In this document: piece after piece, positions 23,115 through 30,914 of the stretch
How the letters are laid out: every line of letters starts with the position of its first letter
Position numbering within the stretch: the stretch's first letter is position 1
From: Parabacteroides goldsteinii
GTDB taxonomy: Bacteria > Bacteroidota > Bacteroidia > Bacteroidales > Tannerellaceae
Assembly: GCF_015550595.1 (NCBI RefSeq)
Contig: NZ_JADNBB010000047.1
Span: forward strand, 1-35,649
DNA length: 35,649 bases
Direction: 5' to 3'
Made by a program: the position numbers and the translations under genes
The notes under the pieces: model-generated
Database searches by the model: none
Seen by the model: only the letters and a program-made list of their open reading frames with translations
What the model was told of the DNA's origin: nothing

Positions 23115-23912
23115 ATGGATCATAAGAAAACAGTAATGCCTGTTCTGTTTATTGGACATGGAACCCCAATGAATGCTATTGAGAATAATAAGTTCTCTTT
23201 AGAATGGAAGAAATTAGGAGCAACATTACCTCGTCCTAAAGCCATTCTTTGCATTTCGGCACATTGGGAAACGGAAGGTACACAAACATCGGCTACAAAT
23301 ACTCCCAAGACGATTCATGACTTTGGTGGCTTCCCCCGCGAATTATATAATCAACAATATCCGGCACCGGGATCGTCCGAATTGGCTGACACTATCTCTA
23401 ATAAATTAGACAAGTATTTTATTGAGAGAGATTATATCCGGGGGCTGGATCATGGCGCATGGTCATTCCTGAAACATATGTATCCGGAGGCCAACATTCC
23501 GGTTGTACAATTGAGCATTGATTACACACAGGATATGCAGTTTCACTACAACCTCGGCAAAGAATTGTTATTCCTCCGTGAAGCGGGAGTACTGATAATA
23601 GGAAGCGGAAATATGGTACATAACCTGATGCTGGCACGTCAAGGCGAAAACGGATTCAATACCGAATTTGCATACGATTGGGCAACGGATATGAATGAAC
23701 AACTTAAAGAGAAAATCCTTTTAGGCGACCACCATTCACTGATCCATTATGAACGAATACCGAATGCCCGCTTAGGAATTCCATCAGAGGAACATTATAT
23801 CCCTCTGATATACGCACTTGCCCTGCAAACGGAAGAAGATAAAATCAGCATATTCAATGATAAAGTAGTCGGAGGCTCTATTGCAATGACTTCGCTGGTT
23901 ATTGGGCGTTGA
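23115..23912 (+). CDS. ygiD: 4,5-DOPA-type extradiol dioxygenase (LigB superfamily)
   Basis: A 265-residue aromatic ring-opening dioxygenase homologous to E. coli YgiD. The start at 23115 precedes the family N-terminus (MPVLFIGHGTPMN); an upstream Met at 23079 is less likely. Metal-ligand histidines are in IGHGTPMN (His15) and ISAHWET, with IHDFGGFP, GLDHGAWS and GSGNMVHNL also conserved. It may use non-haem metal and O2, odd for an anaerobe's mobile element. It sits where mobC would be expected in CTnDOT-type elements and ends 5 bp from the convergent mobB. Confidence 0.9.
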   Translation: MDHKKTVMPVLFIGHGTPMNAIENNKFSLEWKKLGATLPRPKAILCISAHWETEGTQTSATNTPKTIHDFGGFPRELYNQQYPAPGSSELADTISNKLDKYFIERDYIRGLDHGAWSFLKHMYPEANIPVVQLSIDYTQDMQFHYNLGKELLFLREAGVLIIGSGNMVHNLMLARQGENGFNTEFAYDWATDMNEQLKEKILLGDHHSLIHYERIPNARLGIPSEEHYIPLIYALALQTEEDKISIFNDKVVGGSIAMTSLVIGR

Positions 23913-23917
23913 GAATA

Positions 23918-25198
23918 TCAGATTTGCCTTCCCGGCTTCCGTCTTTTTGCTTTCCGTTGTCGCTGCTTTTCTTCGTATTCCTTTTCTTTGGCGAAAGCGA
24001 TATCTTCATAATTATCACCCTGCGGTTCTATATCAAAGATGCTGAACAGACTTGAAGCGGCATCAGTAATACCTGATAGATTAAGCGAAGGAGAAGAAGG
24101 CTTTTCCTGTTGAGGTTTATGGCTGACTTGCCGCTCCGGTCTTTCTTCTTTCACCGGAAAATCATTGAATAAGTTCTGGAACTGATTGGCAGAAAACTCT
24201 TTTCCCAGACGGGAACCGTTTAGAATAGTCTGATTCTGATAGTCGATAAATGTAACTCCATAAATACGTCCTTGCTCATTCTGCCGGAAAATGGCTCCAA
24301 TACCTTCTTTTTTTAATAGTAGCTTAAAATCGTTTATACTTTTCGCTTCGTTCATGGCTTTGGCTACAAGCGGACGAAGATTTTCCCTTATCTTATTTTT
24401 CTCTATCGCCGATTTTGAACTTTCAAAATGTTTCTGCATCGCATCGTAACCAACCGATTTACCAAACTTGGAAGACTTAATTGGTACACCGACTTTCTCT
24501 CCCTTATCATCTATTACCGAATAGATTAATCCTTGATAAGGTTTGCCTTTATACTCGCCTTTCACTTCCTCAACTGTAACATTAAACTGTTCCAACAGTG
24601 TTCGGTATTCCCCAAATGATTGGAAATGGAAATGACTCATTACCGATTTGGCGATATTACCCACCTGATGTTTTATATCCCCGGCCTTGTAGTCTATCTT
24701 CTTGGTTGGAGCTTCGCTCTCACGCTGTCCTTTCTTTAAGGGGACGAGATTAAACTCTTGCTCCAGTTCCTTACAAATCTTCATGGAACGGGCGACTTCA
24801 TAACTATCGTTTATCTTTTTACCGGTCTCATCAATCCGTAAAGAAACAATATGTGCATGAGTCCGGTCTATATCTGAATGCTTGAATACAATATAGGGTT
24901 GATTCCCATAACCGAGTTTCTCCATATAGCATTGAGCAAGTTCAGATAATCGTTCATCCGATAGTTTGTCTTTGGGATCAGGATTGAGCGAAGCATGAAA
25001 TACTGTCTTTTCAGTCCTATTATTCATAGCCAAATAAGGGGCAAATGAATCCATGCAATCACGAATGGAGAATTTACCATCAGGAGAATCAAACATCTTC
25101 TGACTATAAAGTACATCAGCCTGCTTATCTTCCACCTTGATTTTGTTATAGGCTAATACACCAAAGACTGATTTACCCGAACTTATTTTGGCAAGCAT
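23918..25198 (-). CDS. mobB: relaxase MobB (mobilisation nuclease)
   Basis: A 426-residue conjugative relaxase of the Bacteroidetes MobB/MobP type. It nicks oriT and carries the strand. The HUH-type histidine motif is visible at HSDIDRTHAHIV (His107, His114, His116). The N-terminal MLAKISSGKSVFGVLAYN start is typical and contains Tyr17, a candidate nucleophile. The C-terminal third is basic and low-complexity (KQRQRKAKRRKPGRQ). It overlaps mobA by 16 bp. No coupling-protein gene follows; the convergent dioxygenase is only 5 bp away. Confidence 0.9.
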   Translation of the reverse strand: MLAKISSGKSVFGVLAYNKIKVEDKQADVLYSQKMFDSPDGKFSIRDCMDSFAPYLAMNNRTEKTVFHASLNPDPKDKLSDERLSELAQCYMEKLGYGNQPYIVFKHSDIDRTHAHIVSLRIDETGKKINDSYEVARSMKICKELEQEFNLVPLKKGQRESEAPTKKIDYKAGDIKHQVGNIAKSVMSHFHFQSFGEYRTLLEQFNVTVEEVKGEYKGKPYQGLIYSVIDDKGEKVGVPIKSSKFGKSVGYDAMQKHFESSKSAIEKNKIRENLRPLVAKAMNEAKSINDFKLLLKKEGIGAIFRQNEQGRIYGVTFIDYQNQTILNGSRLGKEFSANQFQNLFNDFPVKEERPERQVSHKPQQEKPSSPSLNLSGITDAASSLFSIFDIEPQGDNYEDIAFAKEKEYEEKQRQRKAKRRKPGRQI

Positions 25199-25629
25199 CT
25201 TTCCCTGATTTGAGTGTATAAATCTTCTATTTGGGTTTTCTGTAGGATGAAATCCAATGTTGGTTTCTCGATTATTTTCATCATCGAACGTGCTTTTTCT
25301 TCTCCTAAATTCCGAACCAAGACTTGAAAAGTCTGATTATAATTTGTCTTTATTGCCCGGAACTGTGCAAAGAATTGGGATAATGACATTGCAAAATCCA
25401 TAACAGATTTGTCTACTCGGACAATTTTTACCGGATTATCCAATACACAATTTGCTATAAACCGGGATTTACTTTTGATTCCTGACTGCTGAAACAAGGA
25501 TAGAAAGCATTCATTATCCTTATTATTCAGGCGTATCATATGGCGGTAAGTCTGTTTATCCGCTTTAGGCTTCCGCCCCCTTTTCTTTTTGAGCCGTCCG
25601 GCTCCATTATTAACATGTTCCATGTTCAT
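25183..25629 (-). CDS. mobA: mobilisation accessory protein MobA
   Basis: A 148-residue basic relaxosome accessory protein. The N-terminus is Lys/Arg-rich (KKKRGRKPKADKQ) and followed by a ribbon-helix-helix-like segment (HMIRLNNKDNECFLSLFQQS, SKSRFIANCVLDN). The second half (FFAQFRAIKTNYNQTFQVLV) matches MobA partners of Bacteroidetes relaxases. The start at 25629 or two codons later are both possible. It is translationally coupled to mobB and reads away from the oriT-like region. Confidence 0.83.
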   Translation of the reverse strand: MNMEHVNNGAGRLKKKRGRKPKADKQTYRHMIRLNNKDNECFLSLFQQSGIKSKSRFIANCVLDNPVKIVRVDKSVMDFAMSLSQFFAQFRAIKTNYNQTFQVLVRNLGEEKARSMMKIIEKPTLDFILQKTQIEDLYTQIRERCLPK

Positions 25630-25675
25630 TAATCTTTAATTTATTCTTTAAAAGGTTCGACTTGGGAGAACCGCC

Positions 25676-25792
25676 CCCAAACTTACGAGTTTGGGCAAGA
25701 AATGTTTTTGGAGGTGGAAAATGGAATTTTTCGCTGACAAAAACACTTCTTGCTATTGTCTGACGACAATAAAATCCGCCACTTGGGGCGGA
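25676..25792. other. candidate oriT: nested hairpin cluster upstream of mobA
   Basis: In 117 bp there are four dyads: CCCAAACT/AGTTTGGG (25676-25683, 25688-25695); GCAAGAAATGTTTTTG/CAAAAACACTTCTTGC (25695-25710, 25738-25753, one mismatch in 16); ATTGTC/GACAAT (25755-25760, 25765-25770); and TCCGCC/GGCGGA (25775-25780, 25787-25792). It is non-coding, lies between divergent mob and tra genes, and starts 47 bp from mobA. This is where oriT lies in CTnDOT-family elements. The nic site is not identified. Confidence 0.65.
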
Positions 25793-26125
25793 CGTTAGCA
25801 GTAAGCGGAACGGTTACTCATTAATCGGGAGTTTTAAATCTGAAACAACTCCCGACTTTTCATTCCCGTTAAGCAAAGATAAGGGATGAATTCCGCTTAT
25901 ATATAATAAGATAAGCGGGCATAAACAGACAAACTGTGCCACTTATACCCGGTTCAAAGAACCACTTTCTTTTATCATTTTCTTTGTGTTAGAAAACAAA
26001 CAGGCAGGGATTTATGCAACTCTGTTTACAGGTTTGATTTATGCCTGTAACGATATACTGCCTATCTGTTAGTATGTCACCATGTAGGCAGGAATACAAT
26101 ATTGAAACCAAGTAAATAGCATAAT
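25793..26125. other. mob-tra intergenic region, remainder
   Basis: No gene. It contains GGTTC-AAA-GAACC (about 25951-25963), an inverted repeat TTACAGG/CCTGTAA (26026-26032, 26044-26050), and repeated GCAGG/CCTGC-type and GATTTATGC motifs between 26000 and 26090. It is probably the regulatory region of the transfer operon. No full -7/-33 pair was found. Confidence 0.45.
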
Positions 26126-26569
26126 ATGAAGGAAAATAGTAAAACAGACAAGAAACAAAATGCGGGGATAGACACGAGTGCTTTCATCCGTCAAGTCTCG
26201 GTTGCAGGCACGAAGGATAACATATTGCCAACCACACAACCGGTATCGAATGAATATGAACAAACTGACGAACCGGAAGCCGTAGCATCACCCAATGAGA
26301 TAGACAAACAGCCAGTCAGACGAAAGAAGAATCTAAATAATATCGACTATCCGTCAGTATTCCTGTCACGGTACGAATTAAAATCCCGGCAAGGAATTTA
26401 TATCGAAAAAGAGACAAATGAAACGATCAAACGCATAGTTCACAACATAGGAGGTGAACGTCTGACTGTCAGTGGATTTATTGAGAATGTTTTGAAACAT
26501 CACTTCGAATTATATAAAGAAGAGATCAACAACCTGTATGAATCAAAATTTAGCAAACCAATTAAATAA
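26126..26569 (+). CDS. DUF3408 conjugation protein (TraB-like)
   Basis: A 147-residue protein. The charged, disordered N-terminal half has TM-free low complexity (1-~80). The C-terminal DUF3408 domain has IYIEKETNETIKRIVHNIGG and SGFIENVLKHHFELYKEEI. Members are encoded at the start of CTnDOT-type tra operons (TraB); function unknown, possibly DNA binding. It is 7 bp from the ParA-like gene. The order DUF3408-ParA is the reverse of the classical traA-traB. Confidence 0.83.
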   Translation: MKENSKTDKKQNAGIDTSAFIRQVSVAGTKDNILPTTQPVSNEYEQTDEPEAVASPNEIDKQPVRRKKNLNNIDYPSVFLSRYELKSRQGIYIEKETNETIKRIVHNIGGERLTVSGFIENVLKHHFELYKEEINNLYESKFSKPIK

Positions 26570-26576
26570 CAAGAGT

Positions 26577-27362
26577 ATGAGCAATTCAGAGAATCAAAAA
26601 CAAACAAGACCTGTGTATATCTCATTTTGTACACAAAAGGGAGGAGCAGGCAAATCTGTATTTACAACTTTAGCTGCTAGCTACCTGCATTATTTGAAAA
26701 ACTATAATGTTGCTGTCATTGATTGCGACTTCCCGCAGTGGAGTATCCAGAAGATGCGGAAACGGGAAGCAGAGCAATTACAAACCAATGCTTTCTACCA
26801 GAAGAAAGCGGAAACCTTATTTACGAAATTGGGTAAACCGACTTACCCTATTGTCCCAACCGAACCGGAACAAACTCTTAAAAGAGCTAAAGAATTTCTG
26901 GAAAATGAATCGGAAAAATACGATGTAGTATTATTCGATTTGCCAGGAACAGTAAATAATGAGAATGTAGTTGAGATATTTTTTCAGATGGATTATCTGT
27001 TTGTTCCGATAACAACCTCACGGATCAATATGGAAAGTACGCTGCCTTTTATTATTTCTATAAATGAGATGATAACCATGAATCCGCAAGTTAGGTTGAA
27101 AGGTATCTATCCGTTCTGGAACCGGGTAACCAATCGAGAAAAACGGGAACTATTCAATTACTATGAAGAAGCTATTTTAGGACTGGGTATTTCCATTATG
27201 GAGACCCGTATTCCGCAAAGTGTTCGTTATGACAGGGAACAATCCATAGAAGGGAATGACTACTTGTTCCTCTCTACAATCTTTCCTCCTGATAAACCGC
27301 TCCTGAAAGACAGCAATTTGGATTTGTTAGTTGAAGAGATCATCAAAACAATCAACCTGTAG
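26577..27362 (+). CDS. ParA-family ATPase (TraA-like)
   Basis: A 261-residue ParA/MinD ATPase. The deviant Walker A is KGGAGKS (residues 21-27, with signature Lys21), and the Walker B region is DVVLFDLPG. The start at 26577 follows the DUF3408 stop without overlap; a Met 13 codons earlier is possible. In CTnDOT elements this protein is TraA and is thought to help position the DNA or the machinery. It is second in the tra operon and 1 bp before the next gene. Confidence 0.88.
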   Translation: MSNSENQKQTRPVYISFCTQKGGAGKSVFTTLAASYLHYLKNYNVAVIDCDFPQWSIQKMRKREAEQLQTNAFYQKKAETLFTKLGKPTYPIVPTEPEQTLKRAKEFLENESEKYDVVLFDLPGTVNNENVVEIFFQMDYLFVPITTSRINMESTLPFIISINEMITMNPQVRLKGIYPFWNRVTNREKRELFNYYEEAILGLGISIMETRIPQSVRYDREQSIEGNDYLFLSTIFPPDKPLLKDSNLDLLVEEIIKTINL

Positions 27363-27363
27363 T

Positions 27364-28047
27364 ATGGAAACGGAAAAGATAAAAGTAATTCTATTGGCGA
27401 CGGCATGCTTCTTTATGGCATGCCTGAACCTTTGGAATATCTTCAAAGATTGGTTTGACAATAAATACCAATCCAGACAAAAAGATAAGGATAGCAAGGA
27501 ACGTTCGCCAACCAAAGAACCGATACCGGATATTATCGGGAAAACGAAGTTCAAACTAAAAGAGGAAAATATCACTAAGCAGGCAGAACCGGAACCGCTA
27601 GAACCTGAAGACCCACTAAAAAGGGAAATAGCTGAGTTGAAAGAATTAGTACTGCAACAATCCAAGATGATAGAAGAGAACAAACCTTTTATGTCTATCC
27701 CTTTGGAAACATTAGTATCGGATGAGGAGATAGATTATGACGAAGAGACTCTTCCTATCCTGACTGAAAAGGAACGTTTGCAATTCAGTACGGGAACGAC
27801 CCTTGATGAATTTGAATTGGTAGTCAGAACGCTTCAAGGTAAAGCGATTACAAAAGAAGAGGAAACACAGGTAGAACAGATTATTCCGAAAATTGAAGGT
27901 ACTGATATTTATAGTCAATTCACCAAACAGATTCATGGTGCAGAGGAACGGGCTATGGCAATTCTGAATAGGATTGAGGATGACAAACAATCCTATCCAG
28001 ACAGTGGGTCTGACGATTTTGATTACAGGAAATTTATCAGAGAGTAA
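27364..28047 (+). CDS. TraD-like conjugation protein
   Basis: A 227-residue protein. An N-terminal TM helix (~8-26, ILLATACFFMACLNLW) is followed by a charged coiled-coil-prone region and a C-terminal domain with SDEEIDYDEE, FSTGTTLDEFELVVRTLQG and KIEGTDIYSQFTKQI. The pattern and position fit TraD-type proteins of Bacteroidetes conjugative transposons. It starts 1 bp after the ParA-like stop. It is the last tra gene present: traE (DUF4134) and later genes are missing, and the CBASS genes converge on it. Confidence 0.7.
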   Translation: METEKIKVILLATACFFMACLNLWNIFKDWFDNKYQSRQKDKDSKERSPTKEPIPDIIGKTKFKLKEENITKQAEPEPLEPEDPLKREIAELKELVLQQSKMIEENKPFMSIPLETLVSDEEIDYDEETLPILTEKERLQFSTGTTLDEFELVVRTLQGKAITKEEETQVEQIIPKIEGTDIYSQFTKQIHGAEERAMAILNRIEDDKQSYPDSGSDDFDYRKFIRE

Positions 28048-28178
28048 GAACTTCAACAAAGGGCTATCAGCAGAGAATAGCAAGTTTTGCGGCAGCATAT
28101 TACTTACTCCTGTAGAGCTTTAAGCTCACTAAAGTATTTTCACTTTCCCATTGCATACCTTCTACGCATTTAGTCCCT

Positions 28179-28634
28179 CTAATTTTTCTCAATCCCTGTA
28201 GCAGGATGTCGTTCCGGATGCTGCCACTTTCCTGTTTGTTCATAAAGCCGTTGAAAAACTATCCATTGCTGACACCATGGAACAAAAGTATTGTATATAT
28301 TCTTTTCAGAACTCCATTCATCAGTCTTGGGATCATACAAACAGAGGCTCTTATCGTCTGAATAGATATGCTGTGGGTCTTCTATTTTAGGAGAGACAAT
28401 CCATGCCCTGGGATGTAATCTACCATCATAAACTATGCGAAAATGTATGTTTTCATCCATAAGCATATAATAGACATGACACACCAGTTTATGAGTGTTT
28501 TCTTTTGAGACAAGTGTACAACGGACAAAAGAGTGTTCATAATTCATTTCCAATAATCTCTTTTCATGCATTATACGAAGTAAGGCTGCTTGATTCTGCA
28601 TCTTTTTAATGCCATTATTGAGGTATTTTATCAT
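28179..28634 (-). CDS. CBASS E2-like conjugating enzyme (short type II)
   Basis: A 151-residue bacterial E2-fold protein. The pattern HPRAWIVSP (74-82), YSDDKSLCLYDPKTDEW with presumed catalytic Cys98, then VPWCQQWIVFQRLYEQTGKW matches the E2-like proteins of CBASS. No E1 (adenylation) domain and no JAB peptidase gene accompany it, so this is the short form. In such systems E2 primes the cyclase by acting on its C-terminus. It overlaps the CD-NTase stop by 4 bp (ATGA). Confidence 0.85.
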   Translation of the reverse strand: MIKYLNNGIKKMQNQAALLRIMHEKRLLEMNYEHSFVRCTLVSKENTHKLVCHVYYMLMDENIHFRIVYDGRLHPRAWIVSPKIEDPQHIYSDDKSLCLYDPKTDEWSSEKNIYNTFVPWCQQWIVFQRLYEQTGKWQHPERHPATGIEKN

Positions 28635-29641
28635 TCTCCAAAGTTTGTATGTGTTAAATGCCCTACGCCATTAGATGTTTGAATCTCACCAGCACGCGAT
28701 GTTTTCGCTGCACCACTTAAAATCGTCGAAGCTATTGCAGATAAGCCTTTTAATGATTTATCATCTTTATCCTCACCTAAGGGGAAGCGATCTCCTAAGT
28801 GTTTACGCCATAATCTACTTGCTTTAAATTGATTAGGTTCATCAATTGCTTTATCTGCATCATCAATGAAATTTTGCAGATACTCTAAGAAACTATTTTT
28901 CTTATCTTCATCATATCCTTCAAACATATCATCAAAGGGTTCAGCGGGCACAATACATTTGAAATCCTTATCCAATGCTGACTTTATAGCCTTCAATGTA
29001 TCACGTAAAGCGATATCGTCCCTATCATTCTTTTTTTGATTGTTGGTGGTCAGAATACTCATTGATAAACCCGGAGGCATTTTACCGCGCACTTTATCAC
29101 ACCATGCTTTCAGGTATTTAACCAACTGCACCAATTGTGGATTGTTTTTCTTTTTGGCGTTAAACCAATTGACAACGCCACGAGGGTCACTATCCTGGTA
29201 ATCGCCACAACGTACAGCCAAATGCGGGCTTTCCTCTTTATCACCAATATCATTCTTATAATATACAGGCAAATCTATATGATACTTTGCTTTGTATTCA
29301 ACTCTTACGCATTTGTTTTTTCGTATAGGGGTAGCGTCTGTTGTACCATTAACCGCATCATAAATCCAGTTTTGTAGTGTTGCACAAGAAACTTCCGGAT
29401 CAGGAGAGATATAAACGCCATCATCTAAGTCGCATTCATCATCTTTCGTGCGGATGGTTGTTCCCATTTTGTATGAGCCTTGTATATAAAAATACGGGGT
29501 ATAACCTGGATGTTTATCCTTGAAATTATTCTCTATACGAGTGCGCAGATTCTCGCGTGATGTCATCATACCAGATTGCTTACTTGAAGTAATTGCTAAT
29601 TCTTTTCTAAAATCAACAAATAGATTGTGACAGTTTGCCAT
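28631..29641 (-). CDS. CBASS CD-NTase (cyclic oligonucleotide synthase, DncV-like)
   Basis: A 336-residue cGAS/DncV-like nucleotidyltransferase. The active site is Gly55-Ser56 in IQGSYKMGT, Asp71 and Asp73 in ECDLDDG, and a third acidic residue at Asp123 in YHIDLPVY. On phage sensing it would make a cyclic di- or trinucleotide that activates the phospholipase. The nucleotide product cannot be read off; a patatin effector is most often paired with 3'3'-cGAMP. The C-terminal tail is flexible and ends NFGE, the region expected to be modified by the E2. It lies 26 bp downstream of capV. Confidence 0.9.
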   Translation of the reverse strand: MANCHNLFVDFRKELAITSSKQSGMMTSRENLRTRIENNFKDKHPGYTPYFYIQGSYKMGTTIRTKDDECDLDDGVYISPDPEVSCATLQNWIYDAVNGTTDATPIRKNKCVRVEYKAKYHIDLPVYYKNDIGDKEESPHLAVRCGDYQDSDPRGVVNWFNAKKKNNPQLVQLVKYLKAWCDKVRGKMPPGLSMSILTTNNQKKNDRDDIALRDTLKAIKSALDKDFKCIVPAEPFDDMFEGYDEDKKNSFLEYLQNFIDDADKAIDEPNQFKASRLWRKHLGDRFPLGEDKDDKSLKGLSAIASTILSGAAKTSRAGEIQTSNGVGHLTHTNFGE

Positions 29642-29667
29642 ACTACAATGTTTTTAGTGGTTGAAAA

Positions 29668-30753
29668 TCATTTTTTTTTATCTTGAAGGAATCTCTTTTC
29701 TATCTCAGCTCCATGTATTCTAAATAATTGCTGTGCAATAGAATTCATGGTTGTTAGTGCATGATTGCTGGTATCATCTAAATCAATAGCTTCTCCCTTA
29801 TTGAAAACATGTTGAACACGGAGGTATTCAAAACTCTCTTGGTGACAACCAGCAACACCTCTTTTTACCAGAGACAGTTTATTGTCTATATCTTCCGACT
29901 GAGCTGATGCCATGGCATTGTAAAGATGGATTCCATTTTTATTCAGTGGATTGGTCCAGAACTTTGAACCCATTTTCTTAGGATGATTGCGAGTCGTAAA
30001 ATTGTCTAACCCTGTACCAAGTGACAATAGCGAAACCTCTTGTAAAGAGACTTGAAGTGCCTCTGTGGCCTCAATTAAACCGATATATGCAGGATTGTTA
30101 GCAACTAATCCGCCATCTACCAGATTATTAAAGGTTTGTTTGTCACTTGTACCTTTATTTGTATAAGTAAAGCTATATGGCTCAAAATACGCTGGAGCCG
30201 CTGCTGTAGATAACGCTGCATCAACGGCTGGAATTTGATAATCCCGGAATATCCCTTCTGCATGGGCAGTTTTAAAAACATGGATCTTTCCATGCTCCGC
30301 ATTATAGGTCGGTATCACAAGTCTTGTTTTTGCATGACCTAAACGAGTATCGCCATCACGAGTACATTTATTGTATGTTTGCTGTAAGAGTTCTTTTAAC
30401 CGATTTCGGCTATAGAATGGTTTATTAGTTAAGAAACAGTGCAATTTATTTGCTATAGTCCTTCGCCTGCCCGGAAATATTTCGTTGCCATTTCCTTCAT
30501 AAAGTTCTAAAATCTCTTTAGCCGTTAAACCCAAAGCAAGGCCAATCGCAATTATACCGCCTGTAGATGTACCGCAAATTAAATCAAAATAATCCACCAA
30601 CCTGGCATTTTCTCCATCACGCTTCATTAGTTCAGATTCTAAGTCTGTCAGCAGCTTACATGGAATGATACCGCGTATACCTCCTCCGTCAATACTTAGG
30701 ATTTTGAACTTCTTTCTGCTGCTTAAAGCCCCTTGTCGTTGTTCTCCGCTCAT
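29668..30753 (-). CDS. capV: CBASS effector: patatin-like phospholipase CapV
   Basis: A 361-residue cyclic-nucleotide-activated phospholipase that degrades the inner membrane to abort phage infection. Patatin features are the oxyanion loop DGGGIRG (22-28), nucleophile Ser63 in GTSTGG, and catalytic Asp213 in LVDGGLVANNP. The C-terminal ~100 residues would hold the nucleotide-sensing part. First gene of the capV-CD-NTase-E2 unit. A promoter-like TAGCTTTG is 52 bp upstream, after the hsdR terminator. Confidence 0.92.
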   Translation of the reverse strand: MSGEQRQGALSSRKKFKILSIDGGGIRGIIPCKLLTDLESELMKRDGENARLVDYFDLICGTSTGGIIAIGLALGLTAKEILELYEGNGNEIFPGRRRTIANKLHCFLTNKPFYSRNRLKELLQQTYNKCTRDGDTRLGHAKTRLVIPTYNAEHGKIHVFKTAHAEGIFRDYQIPAVDAALSTAAAPAYFEPYSFTYTNKGTSDKQTFNNLVDGGLVANNPAYIGLIEATEALQVSLQEVSLLSLGTGLDNFTTRNHPKKMGSKFWTNPLNKNGIHLYNAMASAQSEDIDNKLSLVKRGVAGCHQESFEYLRVQHVFNKGEAIDLDDTSNHALTTMNSIAQQLFRIHGAEIEKRFLQDKKK

Positions 30754-30804
30754 TCACTATAATTTTAACGTCAGTCCTTTTCTGACTTTTAAATGATTTA
30801 TTTG

Positions 30805-30812
30805 CAAAGCTA
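30805..30812 (-). promoter_or_regulatory. -7 element of the CBASS operon
   Basis: Minus-strand TAGCTTTG, a full TAnnTTTG match, 52 bp upstream of capV. A small GTCAG/CTGAC hairpin lies in the leader (about 30771-30787). No canonical -33. Confidence 0.5.
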
Positions 30813-30845
30813 TCGTCTTCCTATGCAGTCTTTCTGCGTAGAAAG

Positions 30846-30888
30846 AAAAAAAACAAAAAAAGTGGGCAAATTTTTCAATCTGCCCACT
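30846..30888 (-). terminator. rho-independent terminator of hsdR
   Basis: A 12 bp stem (30861-30872 with 30877-30888, one G-U) with a four-base loop, followed on the minus strand by a long T-rich tract. It separates hsdR from the CBASS operon. Confidence 0.88.
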
Positions 30889-30914
30889 CTCGAAAATACC
30901 TTGATAAGTCTTTT

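Larger units (their letters stand above)
9610..28150. mobile_element. mosaic integrative mobilisable element (right border not seen)
   Basis: Bounded at left by tRNA-Phe. In order it holds an integrase, paired excisionase-like HTH proteins, an accessory block with several broken genes, an RteC-like regulator, a third HTH protein, mobB-mobA, a hairpin-rich oriT candidate and a DUF3408-ParA-TraD-like start of a CTnDOT-type transfer operon. The coupling protein gene mobC and traE onward are absent, so autonomous conjugation is unlikely. No second copy of the tRNA-Phe 3' end was noticed, so the right end may lie beyond the defence island. The end coordinate given is only that of the last transfer-related sequence. 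Confidence 0.65.
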
